A DNA stretch of 64,000 nt from Alphaproteobacteria bacterium (lineage in GTDB: Bacteria > Pseudomonadota > Alphaproteobacteria > Geminicoccales > Geminicoccaceae), in the NCBI GenBank assembly GCA_026990035.1, contig JALSIM010000032.1, positions 62,001 to 126,000 on the forward strand, in the 5' to 3' direction. Positions within the stretch are counted from its first letter, which is position 1; the number at the start of each line of letters is the position of its first letter. The position numbers were made by a program, and so were the translations under genes. Below the pieces are notes generated by a model. That model saw only the letters and a list, made by a program, of their open reading frames with translations. It made no database searches and was not told where the DNA came from. Positions 49,427-57,816 of the stretch are shown one piece after another.

Positions 49427-49762
49427 ATGCGACAGGATATCGTCAGGCTGACGCCGGCGGCGGCGGCGCGGTTTCGTCATCTTCTCGAGACCCGGGGGCA
49501 AGGTGCGGCGGGAATCCGGCTGGGTGTCAAGACCAGCGGCTGCTCGGGTTACAGTTACGACCTCGATTTCGCCCGCGAGATCGGGCCCGGGGACGTCGTC
49601 GTACGCGAGGGCGAGGTGACCCTGGTGCTGGATCCGGAGGCCGTGCCGCTCCTCGCCGGTACCCGGATCGACTGGGCCGAGGACAAGATCGCCGCCCGCT
49701 TCGTGTTCGAGAATCCCAACGAGAAGGCTCGCTGCGGCTGCGGCGAAAGCTTCGCCGTCTGA
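49427..49762 (+). CDS. iscA: A-type iron-sulfur carrier protein (IscA/HesB family)
   Basis: 111 residues. The three conserved cysteines are present: one in KTSGCSGYSYDLDF and two in KARCGCGESFAV. GGAGG lies upstream of the ATG. The protein shuttles Fe-S clusters from the scaffold to target apoproteins. It follows the cysteine desulfurase in the same operon and precedes a ferredoxin; a scaffold IscU is not present here, so assembly must use another scaffold. IscA and ErpA cannot be separated on motifs alone. Confidence 0.92.
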   Translation: MRQDIVRLTPAAAARFRHLLETRGQGAAGIRLGVKTSGCSGYSYDLDFAREIGPGDVVVREGEVTLVLDPEAVPLLAGTRIDWAEDKIAARFVFENPNEKARCGCGESFAV

Positions 49763-49774
49763 CACCGGCCCGTC

Positions 49775-50098
49775 GTGCCCGCGGTGATCTTCGTTCTGCC
49801 GGGCGGCGAGCGACGCCGGATCGAGGTCGAAGCCGGGCTCAGCCTCCTCGAGGCCGCCCATCGCGCGGGCATCGCGGTGGAGGGTGCCTGCGGCGGTTCG
49901 ATGGCCTGTGCCACCTGCCACATGATCGTCGAGGAGGGCTGGTTCGATCGTCTGGCGATGCCCAGCGAGGAGGAGGAAGAGATGCTCGATCTGGCGGAGG
50001 GGCTGACGCCGACCTCGCGGCTCGGCTGCCAGGTGCGTCTGTCGGCCGCTCTCGACGGGCTCGTGGTCCGGGTGCCGGTCCACGTCCTGCTGGAGTGA
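49775..50098 (+). CDS. fdx: 2Fe-2S ferredoxin (adrenodoxin/Fdx type)
   Basis: 107 residues from a GTG start. The cluster ligands are the Cys residues in VEGACGGSMACATCHMIV and the distal RLGCQVRL, the C-x5-C-x2-C pattern plus a fourth Cys of adrenodoxin-type ferredoxins. This class supplies electrons for Fe-S cluster assembly. It lies between iscA and mnmA and overlaps the mnmA start codon by GTGA, so the genes are translationally coupled. Confidence 0.93.
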   Translation: MPAVIFVLPGGERRRIEVEAGLSLLEAAHRAGIAVEGACGGSMACATCHMIVEEGWFDRLAMPSEEEEEMLDLAEGLTPTSRLGCQVRLSAALDGLVVRVPVHVLLE

Positions 50099-51252
50099 AA
50101 CGCGTGCCGCCGAGGATTTCCCTCGCCGCCGTGCCGGTCGGAGCACGGGTGGTGATCGCCATGTCGGGCGGCGTCGACAGCTCGGTGGCGGCGGCCCTTC
50201 TCGCCCGGGCGGGTTACGAGGTGGTGGGGATCACCCTCCAGCTCTACGATCACGGGGCGGCCACCGGAAGGGAAGGGGCCTGCTGCGCCGGCCGGGACAT
50301 CCGTGACGCCCGACGGGTGGCCGATCATCTGGGAATCCCCCATTACGTGCTCGATTTCGAGGAACGTTTCCGGACCGCCGTGATCGAGGATTTCGCGGCG
50401 ACCTACGCGCGCGGCCGGACTCCGGTTCCCTGCGTACGTTGCAACGAGCGGATCAAGTTCCGCGACCTGCTGCGGACCGCCCGTGATCTCGGCGCCGCCG
50501 CGCTCGTCACCGGCCATTACGTGCGGCGGGTCGAGGGCCGGGAGGGGCCGGAGCTCCACCGCGCCGCCGACCCGGCCAAGGATCAGAGCTACTTCCTTTT
50601 CCGAACCACCCGCGAACAGCTCGCCTTCTGCCATTTCCCGCTCGGTGATCTGCGGAAATCGGAGACCCGGCGAATCGCCGCCGAGCTCGGCCTGCCGGTG
50701 GCCCGGAAGGCGGAGAGCCAGGACATCTGCTTCGTGCCCGACGGTCGGCACGAGCGCCTCGTCACCCGACTGCGACCGGAGGCCGGCAAGGCGGGTGAGA
50801 TCCGCCATCTCGACGGCCGGCTGCTCGGCCGGCACCGGGGCATCGCCGGCTACACGGTGGGTCAGCGACGGGGGCTCGGTGTGGCGGTCGGTGAACGGCT
50901 CTACGTGATCGCGATCGACGGCGGGCGGCATCGCATCCTGGTCGGACCGCGGGCCGCCACCCTGTCGGCGGCGGCGGTGCTCGAGGAGGTCAACTGGCTG
51001 GGGCGGGAGGAAGGGAGTGCGGCCTGCCGCATCGAGGTCCAGCATCGCTACAACACCCCGGCCGTGCCGGCCTTTCTCGAGCGGCGGGCGGACGGAAGGG
51101 CCCGGATCCGTTTCCTCCTCCCCGAGAGCGGGGTGGCCCCCGGCCAGGCCTGCGTCTTCTACATCGGCTCGCGTCTCCTGGGCGGCGGCTGGATCGCGGC
51201 CACCGAGGGTGCGGCGGCGTCGGCCCCGGGGGAGGTGGTGGAGCCGGTGTGA
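50095..51252 (+). CDS. mnmA: tRNA 2-thiouridylase
   Basis: 385 residues, GTG start overlapping the fdx stop codon. The PP-loop is VIAMSGGVDSSVAAALL. The first catalytic Cys lies in VPCVRCNERIKFRDLL and the second in AESQDICFVPDG, spaced as in MnmA. The region DPAKDQSYFLF binds tRNA. MnmA puts sulfur on uridine 34 of Lys, Glu and Gln tRNAs, using sulfur from the cysteine desulfurase. Operon placement with that enzyme makes a direct relay likely. Confidence 0.95.
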   Translation: MKRVPPRISLAAVPVGARVVIAMSGGVDSSVAAALLARAGYEVVGITLQLYDHGAATGREGACCAGRDIRDARRVADHLGIPHYVLDFEERFRTAVIEDFAATYARGRTPVPCVRCNERIKFRDLLRTARDLGAAALVTGHYVRRVEGREGPELHRAADPAKDQSYFLFRTTREQLAFCHFPLGDLRKSETRRIAAELGLPVARKAESQDICFVPDGRHERLVTRLRPEAGKAGEIRHLDGRLLGRHRGIAGYTVGQRRGLGVAVGERLYVIAIDGGRHRILVGPRAATLSAAAVLEEVNWLGREEGSAACRIEVQHRYNTPAVPAFLERRADGRARIRFLLPESGVAPGQACVFYIGSRLLGGGWIAATEGAAASAPGEVVEPV

Positions 51253-51320
51253 AGGCGGGCTTGCATTCCCGCCGTTTTCCACTAAATCTCCCGGTCAGCA
51301 AAGCCGCATGGACGGCGAAC

Positions 51321-51347
51321 CGCACTTCCGTTCGGGGGTGCGTTTTT
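51321..51347 (+). terminator. Intrinsic terminator after the cysE-mnmA operon
   Basis: CGCACTTCC (51321-51329) and GGGGGTGCG (51334-51342) form a stem with two U-G pairs and a 4-base loop, followed at once by TTTTT (51343-51347). It ends about 95 bases after mnmA. Confidence 0.75.
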
Positions 51348-51501
51348 GTCGTTCATAGGGGCGGGGTGCGATCGGCAGCCGAACTGCAAGAGCCCTTAAT
51401 AAGCCTTCGGGCTCCCGCCCGCGGAAACGCCGGTGTCCCGGTCGGACAACCGTATGCCCGGCCGGCCCTTCGCTTTCATTTCTGGTTTGTGGAGGAGAGC
51501 C

Positions 51502-51987
51502 ATGAGCCACTCTCTCGCCCAAATCGGGATGGAAGCCGAAGCGGAGGTGCGTGTCGCCCGAGCCGAGGTTTCTGAAGCGGCCTTCACGACCGAAGGCAGC
51601 CGTCCCGAGGAGGCCCCCAAGGATTTCTTCGTCGAGCGCAACGGATTGCGTTTCGCGGGAACCCATCTGATCCTCGATCTCTGGGGAGCCGAACGGCTCG
51701 ACGAAGAGCCGTTCATGGAAGAGGTGCTGAAACGCTGCGTGGAAGCCTCGGGCGCCACGCTGCTGCATCTCCACATCCACAAGTTCACCCCGAACGGCGG
51801 CCTTTCGGGGGTCGCGGTGCTCGCCGAAAGTCACATCTCCGTCCACACTTGGCCGGAACGGGGTTACGCCGCGTTCGACATCTTCATGTGCGGGGACGCC
51901 CGGCCGCACGCCGCGATTCCCGTCCTGCGGGAGGCCTTCCGTCCTCGCTGGATGAACATCGGTGAGCATCTGCGGGGGGCCTTCTGA
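51502..51987 (+). CDS. speD: S-adenosylmethionine decarboxylase proenzyme
   Basis: 161 residues, start MSHSLAQIG with GGAGGAG upstream. It is the short prokaryotic SpeD type. The self-cleavage site is the Ser in LAESHISVHTWPERG, which yields the pyruvoyl cofactor, and the segment TLLHLHIHKFTPNGG is conserved. The first 45 residues are an extra charged leader compared with minimal SpeD proteins. It makes decarboxylated SAM for spermidine and overlaps speE (TGATG). The 250-base leader contains a terminator and a UUCG hairpin (AAGCC-TTCG-GGCTC). Confidence 0.94.
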   Translation: MSHSLAQIGMEAEAEVRVARAEVSEAAFTTEGSRPEEAPKDFFVERNGLRFAGTHLILDLWGAERLDEEPFMEEVLKRCVEASGATLLHLHIHKFTPNGGLSGVAVLAESHISVHTWPERGYAAFDIFMCGDARPHAAIPVLREAFRPRWMNIGEHLRGAF

Positions 51988-52841
51988 TGGACTGGTTCGA
52001 GGAAACCCTGCATCCGCGCTGGCGTCAGCGGCTCAAGATCGAGAAGCTCGTCTACCACAGCAAGACCGACCTCCAGGAAATCCTCGTTTTCGAACACCGG
52101 GACTGGGGGCGCGTGCTGGTCCTGGACGGGGCGCTGCAGCTCACCACCGAGGACGAGTTCGTCTATCACGAGATGCTGGCCCATCCGCCCATCCTCGCCC
52201 ACGGTCGGGCGCGCCGGATCTGTGTCGTCGGCGGCGGCGACGGTGGCGTGCTCCGCGAGGTCTGCAAGCACCGGGGGGTCGAGGCGATCACCCATGTGGA
52301 GATCGATCCGGCGGTGATCGCATTCTGCCGAAAGTACTTCCCCGAGGTGAGCGCCGGCGCCTTCGACGATCCCCGTTATCGGCTGGTGGTCGCCGACGCG
52401 GCCGAATACATGGCCGGCGAGGGCGAGAGGTTCGACGTCATCATCGTCGATTCGACCGACCCCAAGGGGCCCGGCGAGGTGCTGTTCACCGAGAGCTTCT
52501 ACCGGAGCTGTCGAGGGCGGCTCGCCGAAGGCGGCATCCTCGTCACCCAGACCGGCAACGCGGCGATCGAGAAACAGGAGCTGATCGATACCCAGCGCCA
52601 CAAGCGGGCGGCGGGCTTCGCCGATGTGACCTTCTATCTCTGCGCGGTGCCGACCTATATCGGTGGCTTCATGACCCTGGGCTGGGCCTCGGACGACGCC
52701 ACCCGCAGGCGGGTGCGGGTCGACACCCTGCGCAGCCGTCCGGTTCCGGAAGGGCTGCGGTACTACACACCCGAGATCCATTGCTGCGCCTTCGTCCATC
52801 CACCCTGGCTCGAGCGGCTGGTGGGCGAAAACCTCGGCTGA
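51987..52841 (+). CDS. speE: Spermidine synthase
   Basis: 284 residues of the aminopropyltransferase family. Motifs are the N-terminal beta domain (VLVLDGALQLTTEDEFVYHE), the SAM-like nucleotide-binding VVGGGDGGVLREV, the acidic EIDPAVIAFC, and the catalytic Asp region IIVDSTDPKGPGEVLF. It transfers an aminopropyl group from decarboxylated SAM to putrescine. It is translationally coupled to speD; the MlrC-like gene follows after 21 bases and may be cotranscribed. Confidence 0.95.
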   Translation: MDWFEETLHPRWRQRLKIEKLVYHSKTDLQEILVFEHRDWGRVLVLDGALQLTTEDEFVYHEMLAHPPILAHGRARRICVVGGGDGGVLREVCKHRGVEAITHVEIDPAVIAFCRKYFPEVSAGAFDDPRYRLVVADAAEYMAGEGERFDVIIVDSTDPKGPGEVLFTESFYRSCRGRLAEGGILVTQTGNAAIEKQELIDTQRHKRAAGFADVTFYLCAVPTYIGGFMTLGWASDDATRRRVRVDTLRSRPVPEGLRYYTPEIHCCAFVHPPWLERLVGENLG

Positions 52842-52862
52842 GGGCGACCGGGGGAGGGGGTC

Positions 52863-54350
52863 ATGGCACGTATCGCGATCGGCGGGCTGCATCACGAGAC
52901 CAACAGCTTCGCACCCCAGCCCGCCAGCTTCGCGCGCTTCCTCGAGGCCGACGCCTGGCCGCCGCTTTCCCGCGGCGGCGACATCCTCGCCAACACCGAG
53001 GGGGCCAATCTGGCGATCGCCGGCTTCATCGAGGCGGCCAGGGGGCGGGGGCACACGCTGGTTCCCCTCCTCTGGGCCAACGCCTGTCCCTCGGGGCCGG
53101 TGACCGAGGACGCCTTCGAGCGTCTCGCGGCGATGCTGATCGCCGATCTCGAACGGGCACTGCCGGTGGACGCGCTCTATCTCGATCTCCACGGCGCGAT
53201 GGTCACCGAACATCTGGAGGACGGCGAGGGCGAGCTCCTCGCCCGCATTCGCAGGCTGGTCCCGGGCCTCCCGATCGTCTGCGCCCTCGATCTCCACGCC
53301 AACGTTTCCGGGGCGATGGTCGCCCACACCGACGCGCTGGTCGCCTACCGCACATATCCCCATGTCGATCTGGCGGAGACCGGGGCCCGCTGCCTGCCGC
53401 TGCTGGAGACGCTGCTGGAGGGCGGACGGCTGGTCGGCCGGCACATCGAGGGGGACTATCTGATACCGCTCCCCTGGCAATGCACCGAGATCGAACCGGC
53501 GGCGGCCCTCTACGCGCTGCTCCGCGAGCTCGAGAAGGGTGATGTCGCGAGCCTGTCCCTGTGCATGGGCTTTCCGGCCTCCGATACCTCGGCCTGCGGT
53601 CCCTCCGTCCTCGCCTACGGGCGCACCGAGGCGGCGGCGGCGCGGGCCTGTACCGAACTGGCGGCGGCGCTGGCGGAGGCGGAGCACGCCTTCGCCGGCA
53701 GGCTGTGGCCGGCCGAGGCGGCGGTGGCCCGCGCCCGCAGCTTCCGCGGCGCCGGGCCGGTGGTGCTCGCCGACACCCAGGACAACCCGGGGGGCGGCGG
53801 CAGTTCGGACACCACCGGGATTCTGATCGAGCTGGTCCGCCAGAAGGCGGAGGATGCGGCCCTCGCGCTGATGGCCGACGGGGAGGCGGCCGCCGCCGCC
53901 CATGCCGCGGGGAGGGGAAGCGTCCTCCACGGATTGGCGCTGGGCGGTCGGCACGGTCCCGAAGGTGTCGAACCCTTCGTCTGCGATTGGCGGGTGGAGG
54001 AGCTCGGTGACGGGAAGTTCCTGGCCACCGGCCCGATGTACCGTGGCAACCAGGTGGATCTCGGACCGATGGCCCTGCTCTCGCCATGTCCGGCGCCGGG
54101 GGTGAAGGTCCTGGTATCCACCCGACGGCTGCAGGCCGCGGACCGGGCGATCTTCCGCCATCTCGGGATCGAGCCGGCGGCGATGCGCATCCTCGCCCTC
54201 AAGAGTTCGGTCCATTTCCGGGCCGATTTCGCACCGATCGCCTCCGAAATCCTGGTGGTCGAGGCGCCCGGCCACGTGATCGTCGATCCCTGCCGGCTCC
54301 CCTTCACCCGGCTGCCGTCCGAACGACGCTGCGCCCCGCGTTCCGCATAG
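52863..54350 (+). CDS. M81 family metallopeptidase (microcystinase C/MlrC-like)
   Basis: 495 residues. The N-terminal GGLHHETNSFAPQPASF is the diagnostic metal-binding segment of MlrC proteins. Further conserved parts are LYLDLHGAMVTEHLEDGEGE, CALDLHANVSGAMVAHTDAL and VLADTQDNPGGGGSSDTTG. The family was named for microcystin and nodularin degradation, but most bacterial members probably act on unrelated peptides or amides. It is in line with speDE, so a polyamine-conjugate substrate is conceivable but unproven. Confidence 0.9.
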   Translation: MARIAIGGLHHETNSFAPQPASFARFLEADAWPPLSRGGDILANTEGANLAIAGFIEAARGRGHTLVPLLWANACPSGPVTEDAFERLAAMLIADLERALPVDALYLDLHGAMVTEHLEDGEGELLARIRRLVPGLPIVCALDLHANVSGAMVAHTDALVAYRTYPHVDLAETGARCLPLLETLLEGGRLVGRHIEGDYLIPLPWQCTEIEPAAALYALLRELEKGDVASLSLCMGFPASDTSACGPSVLAYGRTEAAAARACTELAAALAEAEHAFAGRLWPAEAAVARARSFRGAGPVVLADTQDNPGGGGSSDTTGILIELVRQKAEDAALALMADGEAAAAAHAAGRGSVLHGLALGGRHGPEGVEPFVCDWRVEELGDGKFLATGPMYRGNQVDLGPMALLSPCPAPGVKVLVSTRRLQAADRAIFRHLGIEPAAMRILALKSSVHFRADFAPIASEILVVEAPGHVIVDPCRLPFTRLPSERRCAPRSA

Positions 54351-54506
54351 CCGCGTACCGCGGGGCCGCGTTGGCCGTCCCTATAGGGTGTTCCCGGGTC
54401 CGCAGCGGCTTGCGCCGCATTCCGGGCATGGTTAGTTGGCCGCGCACGACATGCTTAACGACACCCGGGCGCGGCGGCAGGTCGCGGTGCGGAGTGGGGG
54501 CGAGAC
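54351..54506. other. Short intergenic region without recognisable gene
   Basis: A 156-base gap between the MlrC-like gene and a small unknown gene. A CCTATAGGGT motif near 54380 and TTAACG near 54450 could belong to a promoter. I could not define a full one. Confidence 0.3.
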
Positions 54507-54857
54507 ATGGTGATTACGGAAGGACGAGGGTCGGAACGGCCGTCGCCCGGTCAGACGGCCGGCGGCGAAGAGGAACGGAAGCGGGCGATCGACCGGGACG
54601 GCAGCGGTTCGCTGGTGTTGGCGCTTTCCGATCTGATCGCGGATCGTAACGGGGAAGTCGTCCTCTTCAACGATTCCAACCTGCCGGTCCTGACCCTTCT
54701 GACGGCGGAACGGCCGGTGGCCCGCGGTCGGGTGGAGAGCCATGTCACCGCGGGCGGCGTGGACGTCTCCGGCTACGATTTCGTCACTTTCGGCAGCGGG
54801 CTGACCCTGTATTACCCCCACGACATGCAGCTTCTGATCATGCCCGAATACCGCTGA
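54507..54857 (+). CDS. Conserved-looking hypothetical protein, 116 aa
   Basis: A polar, charged N-terminal third is followed by a compact segment with alternating strands (GEVVLFNDSNLPVLTLL, VESHVTAGGVDVSGYDFVTF, GLTLYYPHDMQLLIMPEY). No signal peptide and no membrane segment are seen. The pattern suggests a small beta-rich soluble domain. I do not recognise a family. The gene stands alone between the MlrC-like gene and a convergent HTH protein, and codon bias matches its neighbours, so it is likely a real gene. Confidence 0.6.
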   Translation: MVITEGRGSERPSPGQTAGGEEERKRAIDRDGSGSLVLALSDLIADRNGEVVLFNDSNLPVLTLLTAERPVARGRVESHVTAGGVDVSGYDFVTFGSGLTLYYPHDMQLLIMPEYR

Positions 54858-54905
54858 GGCGACCGCCGGTCTCTCCACCCGCGGTACCGGCGGTCACCCG
54901 CGGGC

Positions 54906-55364
54906 TCATTTCCGGCCCAGCGCTTCGAACTGGGCGAATTCCTCCTCGCTGAGATTCTCGAGAATGGACTGAAGTTCCAGCTCCGGCGCCGCCTTGTCGA
55001 GCGGTTGGACGAGCTTGAGTTTGTCGGCGATCCACAGCAGCACGCGCAGATTGCCGGACCGTGCCAGCCGCTCGAGGTGGGTGTAGACCAGCCGTCTCAA
55101 CCGATCGTGCATGACCGCCGGTTCGCCCGGACCTTCCTCGCGATGGCGGGCGACGGCCTCGCGGAAGGCGGGGCTGCGGGCCATCTTGGCCTGAAGCTGG
55201 GGCAGGGTGCACCCGGCGAGCTCGCACACCTCCCGGTGGGAGAGACCGGCCGCCAGCAGGCGCGCGGCATCGTCCCAGTCGACCACACGCCCGGACGTCA
55301 CCCTGTTCCCGGCGGGTCCGTCCCTCTTCGCAGCCTTCTCTTTTCGGGTATTGGTCGAGGCCAT
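54906..55364 (-). CDS. Helix-turn-helix domain protein of unknown function
   Basis: 152 residues with GGAGA before the ATG. An N-terminal basic tail leads to a helix-turn-helix-like pair: DDAARLLAAGLSHREVCELA and GCTLPQLQAKMARSPAFREA. A helical domain (LRRLVYTHLERLARSGNLRV and IADKLKLVQPLD) and an acidic C-terminus follow. The HTH is of the type found in terminase small subunits and resolvase-like regulators, but no phage context exists. It is probably a DNA-binding regulator. Its promoter region at about 55410-55455 is AT-rich. Confidence 0.6.
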   Translation of the reverse strand: MASTNTRKEKAAKRDGPAGNRVTSGRVVDWDDAARLLAAGLSHREVCELAGCTLPQLQAKMARSPAFREAVARHREEGPGEPAVMHDRLRRLVYTHLERLARSGNLRVLLWIADKLKLVQPLDKAAPELELQSILENLSEEEFAQFEALGRK

Positions 55365-55542
55365 TGCGGGTCTCCACTGATGCTCGGCCGAGGCCGGTGA
55401 CAAAGGGGTGGAAGAGCTATTTATAGGAAAATGAACCTATTTTCAACCCGGAGAGGCGGCGGCAGCGGGATGCGGGGCTTGAAAACAGCCCAACCATAGG
55501 TAGAACGTTTTCCCGTCCGCCGCTGCCCGGAGTCTTGCACCG
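55365..55542 (-). promoter_or_regulatory. Divergent promoter region between the HTH gene and the hybrid kinase gene
   Basis: AT-rich stretch (about 55410-55455, with TATTTATAGG and CTATTTTC) between two divergent genes. It probably holds the HTH gene promoter. No CtrA or LexA box is present. Confidence 0.4.
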
Positions 55543-57231
55543 ATGGCCCTTTTCCCCGCCGGCCGGCCACCGCCGCGACGGGCGCCGAAGCGCCCCGGCC
55601 AGACGCGCCGCTGGCGGCGGCGATGGGAGGCCCGGTTGCGCGCCCTCGAGACGGCCCTGGCCGAAGCCGAGCTGCGCCAGCGGGGGCAGGGGGAACTGAT
55701 GGCCACCGTCAGTCACGAGATGCGGGAGCCGCTGAACGGCATTCTCGGCATGGCGCGGCTTCTCGCCCAGACGCCGCTGAGCGAGGAGCAGTCGGGCTAT
55801 CTCGCAGCGGTGCTGGAATCGGGCGAGATGCTGCTGACCCTGGTCAACGACCTCCTCGATCTGTCACGGGTCGATGCCGGGGAACTGACCCTGCAGCCGG
55901 TGGATTTCGCCTTGGCGCCGTTTCTCGAACGGATCCGCCTGGTCGTGGCGTTGCGGGCCGAGCAGCGCGGGCTCCGGCTGGTGGTGGAGCGACACGCCGG
56001 GACGGCCGAGATGGTACGCGGTGATCCCGCGCGGCTGCGTCAGGTGCTGCTCAATCTCCTGGGCAACGCTCTCAAGTTCACCGAGGAAGGGGAAATCCGG
56101 CTGGCCGTCTCGCCCTGTGCGGCACCGCCGGGCCGGATCGGCCTGCGCTTCGAGGTGACGGACACGGGGATCGGGATCGCCGAGGAAGCTCTCGCCAAAC
56201 TGGCCCGGCCCTACTATCAGGCGGGCACGGCGGCCCGGTACGGCGGCAGCGGTCTGGGGCTGCTGATCGCCCGGCGGCTGGTCGAGGCCATGGAGGGGTG
56301 TCTCGAACTCGAGAGCCGGTCGGGTGGTGGTACCGTCGCGCGGGCGACCGTGCTGCTGTCGCCGCCCCTTGCGGCCGCGACCACCGAGGTCGAGCGGTCC
56401 GACGCGGCGCTCGCCGGGGCCGCGTTGCTGGTCGTCGATCGGCAGAAGCGGACCCGCCGGACGATCCGGGCGCTGGTGGAAAGCTGGGGCCTGGTCTCGC
56501 GGGAGGCCGGCGATCCGGAACGGGCCTGGCTGCTGATGCACGAGGCGGCCGACCGCGGCGCCGCCTTCGACTATGTGGTGATCGCCGCCGATGCGGACCG
56601 CGCCGCCGCCGAAACCCTGGCCCGGCGGATCCGTGAAACGCCGCGGCTGGCGCATGCCCGTCTGGTCATGCTGGCGGCGGCGGGGTTGCGTGGCGACGCC
56701 GCCCGGGCGAAGGCGTCCGGTTTCGATGCCTTCCTCCCGAAGCCGGTGTCCGCCGAAACCCTGCTCGCCTGTCTCGTCCGCCTGCGGGCGGGTCCCCGCG
56801 CGGAGCTGGTCACCGCCCACAGCCTCGGCGAGACCCGGGAACCCCGCCTGCGGATCCTGATCGCCGACGACAATCCGGTCAATCTGCGCCTGCTCTCGAT
56901 CATGCTCGAACGGGCGGGTCACGAGACGGTGACGGTGGCCGACGGAGCGGCGGCGGTGGCGGCCGTGGCGGCGGAGCCGTTCGATCTGGTGCTGATGGAT
57001 CTGCAGATGCCGACCCTGGGCGGACTGGATGCGGCCCGCCGCATCCGGGCCCTCGACGATCCGGTGCGGGCCGCGGTGCCGATCGTGGCGGTCACCGCCA
57101 ACGCTCTCGAAGGCGAGGAGGCACGCTGCCGGGCGGCGGGGATGACCGGTTACCTGACCAAGCCCGTCGAGCGAGCCCGGCTGCTGGACATGATCGGGCG
57201 CAGCGTCGGTACGGTTCCCGTCGAGGTGTGA
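55543..57231 (+). CDS. Soluble hybrid histidine kinase with pseudo-receiver and receiver
   Basis: 562 residues, no membrane segment and no recognisable sensor domain. A short basic, coiled-coil N-terminus is followed by the H-box TVSHEMREPLNGILG (His58), the ATPase domain (NLLGNALKF, VTDTGIGIA, GGSGLGLLIA), a first receiver-like domain and a second receiver. The first lacks the phosphosite: FDYVVIAADAD has Ala where Asp is expected. The second is intact (FDLVLMDLQMPTLGG). It probably relays signals from a partner protein. It lies 97 bases upstream of the spore-coat-U pilus locus and could regulate it. Confidence 0.9.
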   Translation: MALFPAGRPPPRRAPKRPGQTRRWRRRWEARLRALETALAEAELRQRGQGELMATVSHEMREPLNGILGMARLLAQTPLSEEQSGYLAAVLESGEMLLTLVNDLLDLSRVDAGELTLQPVDFALAPFLERIRLVVALRAEQRGLRLVVERHAGTAEMVRGDPARLRQVLLNLLGNALKFTEEGEIRLAVSPCAAPPGRIGLRFEVTDTGIGIAEEALAKLARPYYQAGTAARYGGSGLGLLIARRLVEAMEGCLELESRSGGGTVARATVLLSPPLAAATTEVERSDAALAGAALLVVDRQKRTRRTIRALVESWGLVSREAGDPERAWLLMHEAADRGAAFDYVVIAADADRAAAETLARRIRETPRLAHARLVMLAAAGLRGDAARAKASGFDAFLPKPVSAETLLACLVRLRAGPRAELVTAHSLGETREPRLRILIADDNPVNLRLLSIMLERAGHETVTVADGAAAVAAVAAEPFDLVLMDLQMPTLGGLDAARRIRALDDPVRAAVPIVAVTANALEGEEARCRAAGMTGYLTKPVERARLLDMIGRSVGTVPVEV

Positions 57232-57252
57232 TCATTCGGCACGATATTTCTC

Positions 57253-57280
57253 TTGAGAGTCGAATGCACGGCCATATAAT
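57253..57280 (+). promoter_or_regulatory. Sigma70 promoter of the spore-coat-U pilus operon
   Basis: TTGAGA at 57253-57258 and a perfect TATAAT at 57275-57280, spacer 16 bases, about 49 bases before the first pilin start codon. A GAGTC site (GANTC, the CcrM methylation sequence) overlaps the -35 element at 57257-57261. Confidence 0.75.
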
Positions 57281-57328
57281 CGCCGGACAGTAGAAATCCC
57301 CGAACCGCCCTCGTCGCCGGAGGCACAG

Positions 57329-57811
57329 ATGCGCGCTGCTCGTGCACACAGGTTCGTAGCAGGAATCGTCTCACTATTGGCCCTGTCCTCGGCGGTCGAG
57401 GCCGGAACCGAAACGGCCGTGCTGACGGTGACCGCGACGGTTCTCAGTAGCTGTACGATCGAAGGGGGAACGCTGGATTTCGGCGACTATGTGACCGGCC
57501 AGCTCGGCGATCTCGACGGCGTCGGCGAGATCACCCTCACCAACTGCGAGGGTCAGGTGACGATCGCCATGGACGGCGGCACGAACGGCTCGGTGGCGGC
57601 GCGCAAGATGGCCAACGCCGGCAGCACCCTCGACTACCAACTCTATCGCGATCCGTCGCGGAGTCAGATCTGGGGCGAGGGCGGTCAGGCCTTCGTCGGG
57701 CAGATCCTGGCGAGCCAGGCCACCCTCCAGGTGTTCGGTCGGATTCCCGGCGGGCAGTCGGTTCCTCCCGGAACCTACGTCGATACGGTCAACATCACGC
57801 TGACGTTCTGA
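57329..57811 (+). CDS. Spore coat U domain pilin (CsuA/B-like major subunit)
   Basis: 160 residues. A signal peptide (SLLALSSAVEA) is followed by one SCPU domain. Features are the N-terminal donor-type strand TAVLTVTATVLSSC, a disulfide pair with Cys in LTNCEGQV, the YQLYRDPSRSQIWGEG segment and the C-terminal GTYVDTVNITLTF ending in the aromatic F that pilus chaperones recognise. This family forms archaic chaperone-usher pili that mediate attachment and biofilm. It is the first gene of a pilin-chaperone-usher-pilin operon and has the strongest promoter of the region. Confidence 0.92.
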   Translation: MRAARAHRFVAGIVSLLALSSAVEAGTETAVLTVTATVLSSCTIEGGTLDFGDYVTGQLGDLDGVGEITLTNCEGQVTIAMDGGTNGSVAARKMANAGSTLDYQLYRDPSRSQIWGEGGQAFVGQILASQATLQVFGRIPGGQSVPPGTYVDTVNITLTF

Positions 57812-57816
57812 AGCGG

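Noticed and set aside
54906-55364. HTH protein as phage terminase small subunit
   Set aside because: No large terminase, portal or other phage gene is near, and the resemblance is limited to the helix-turn-helix.
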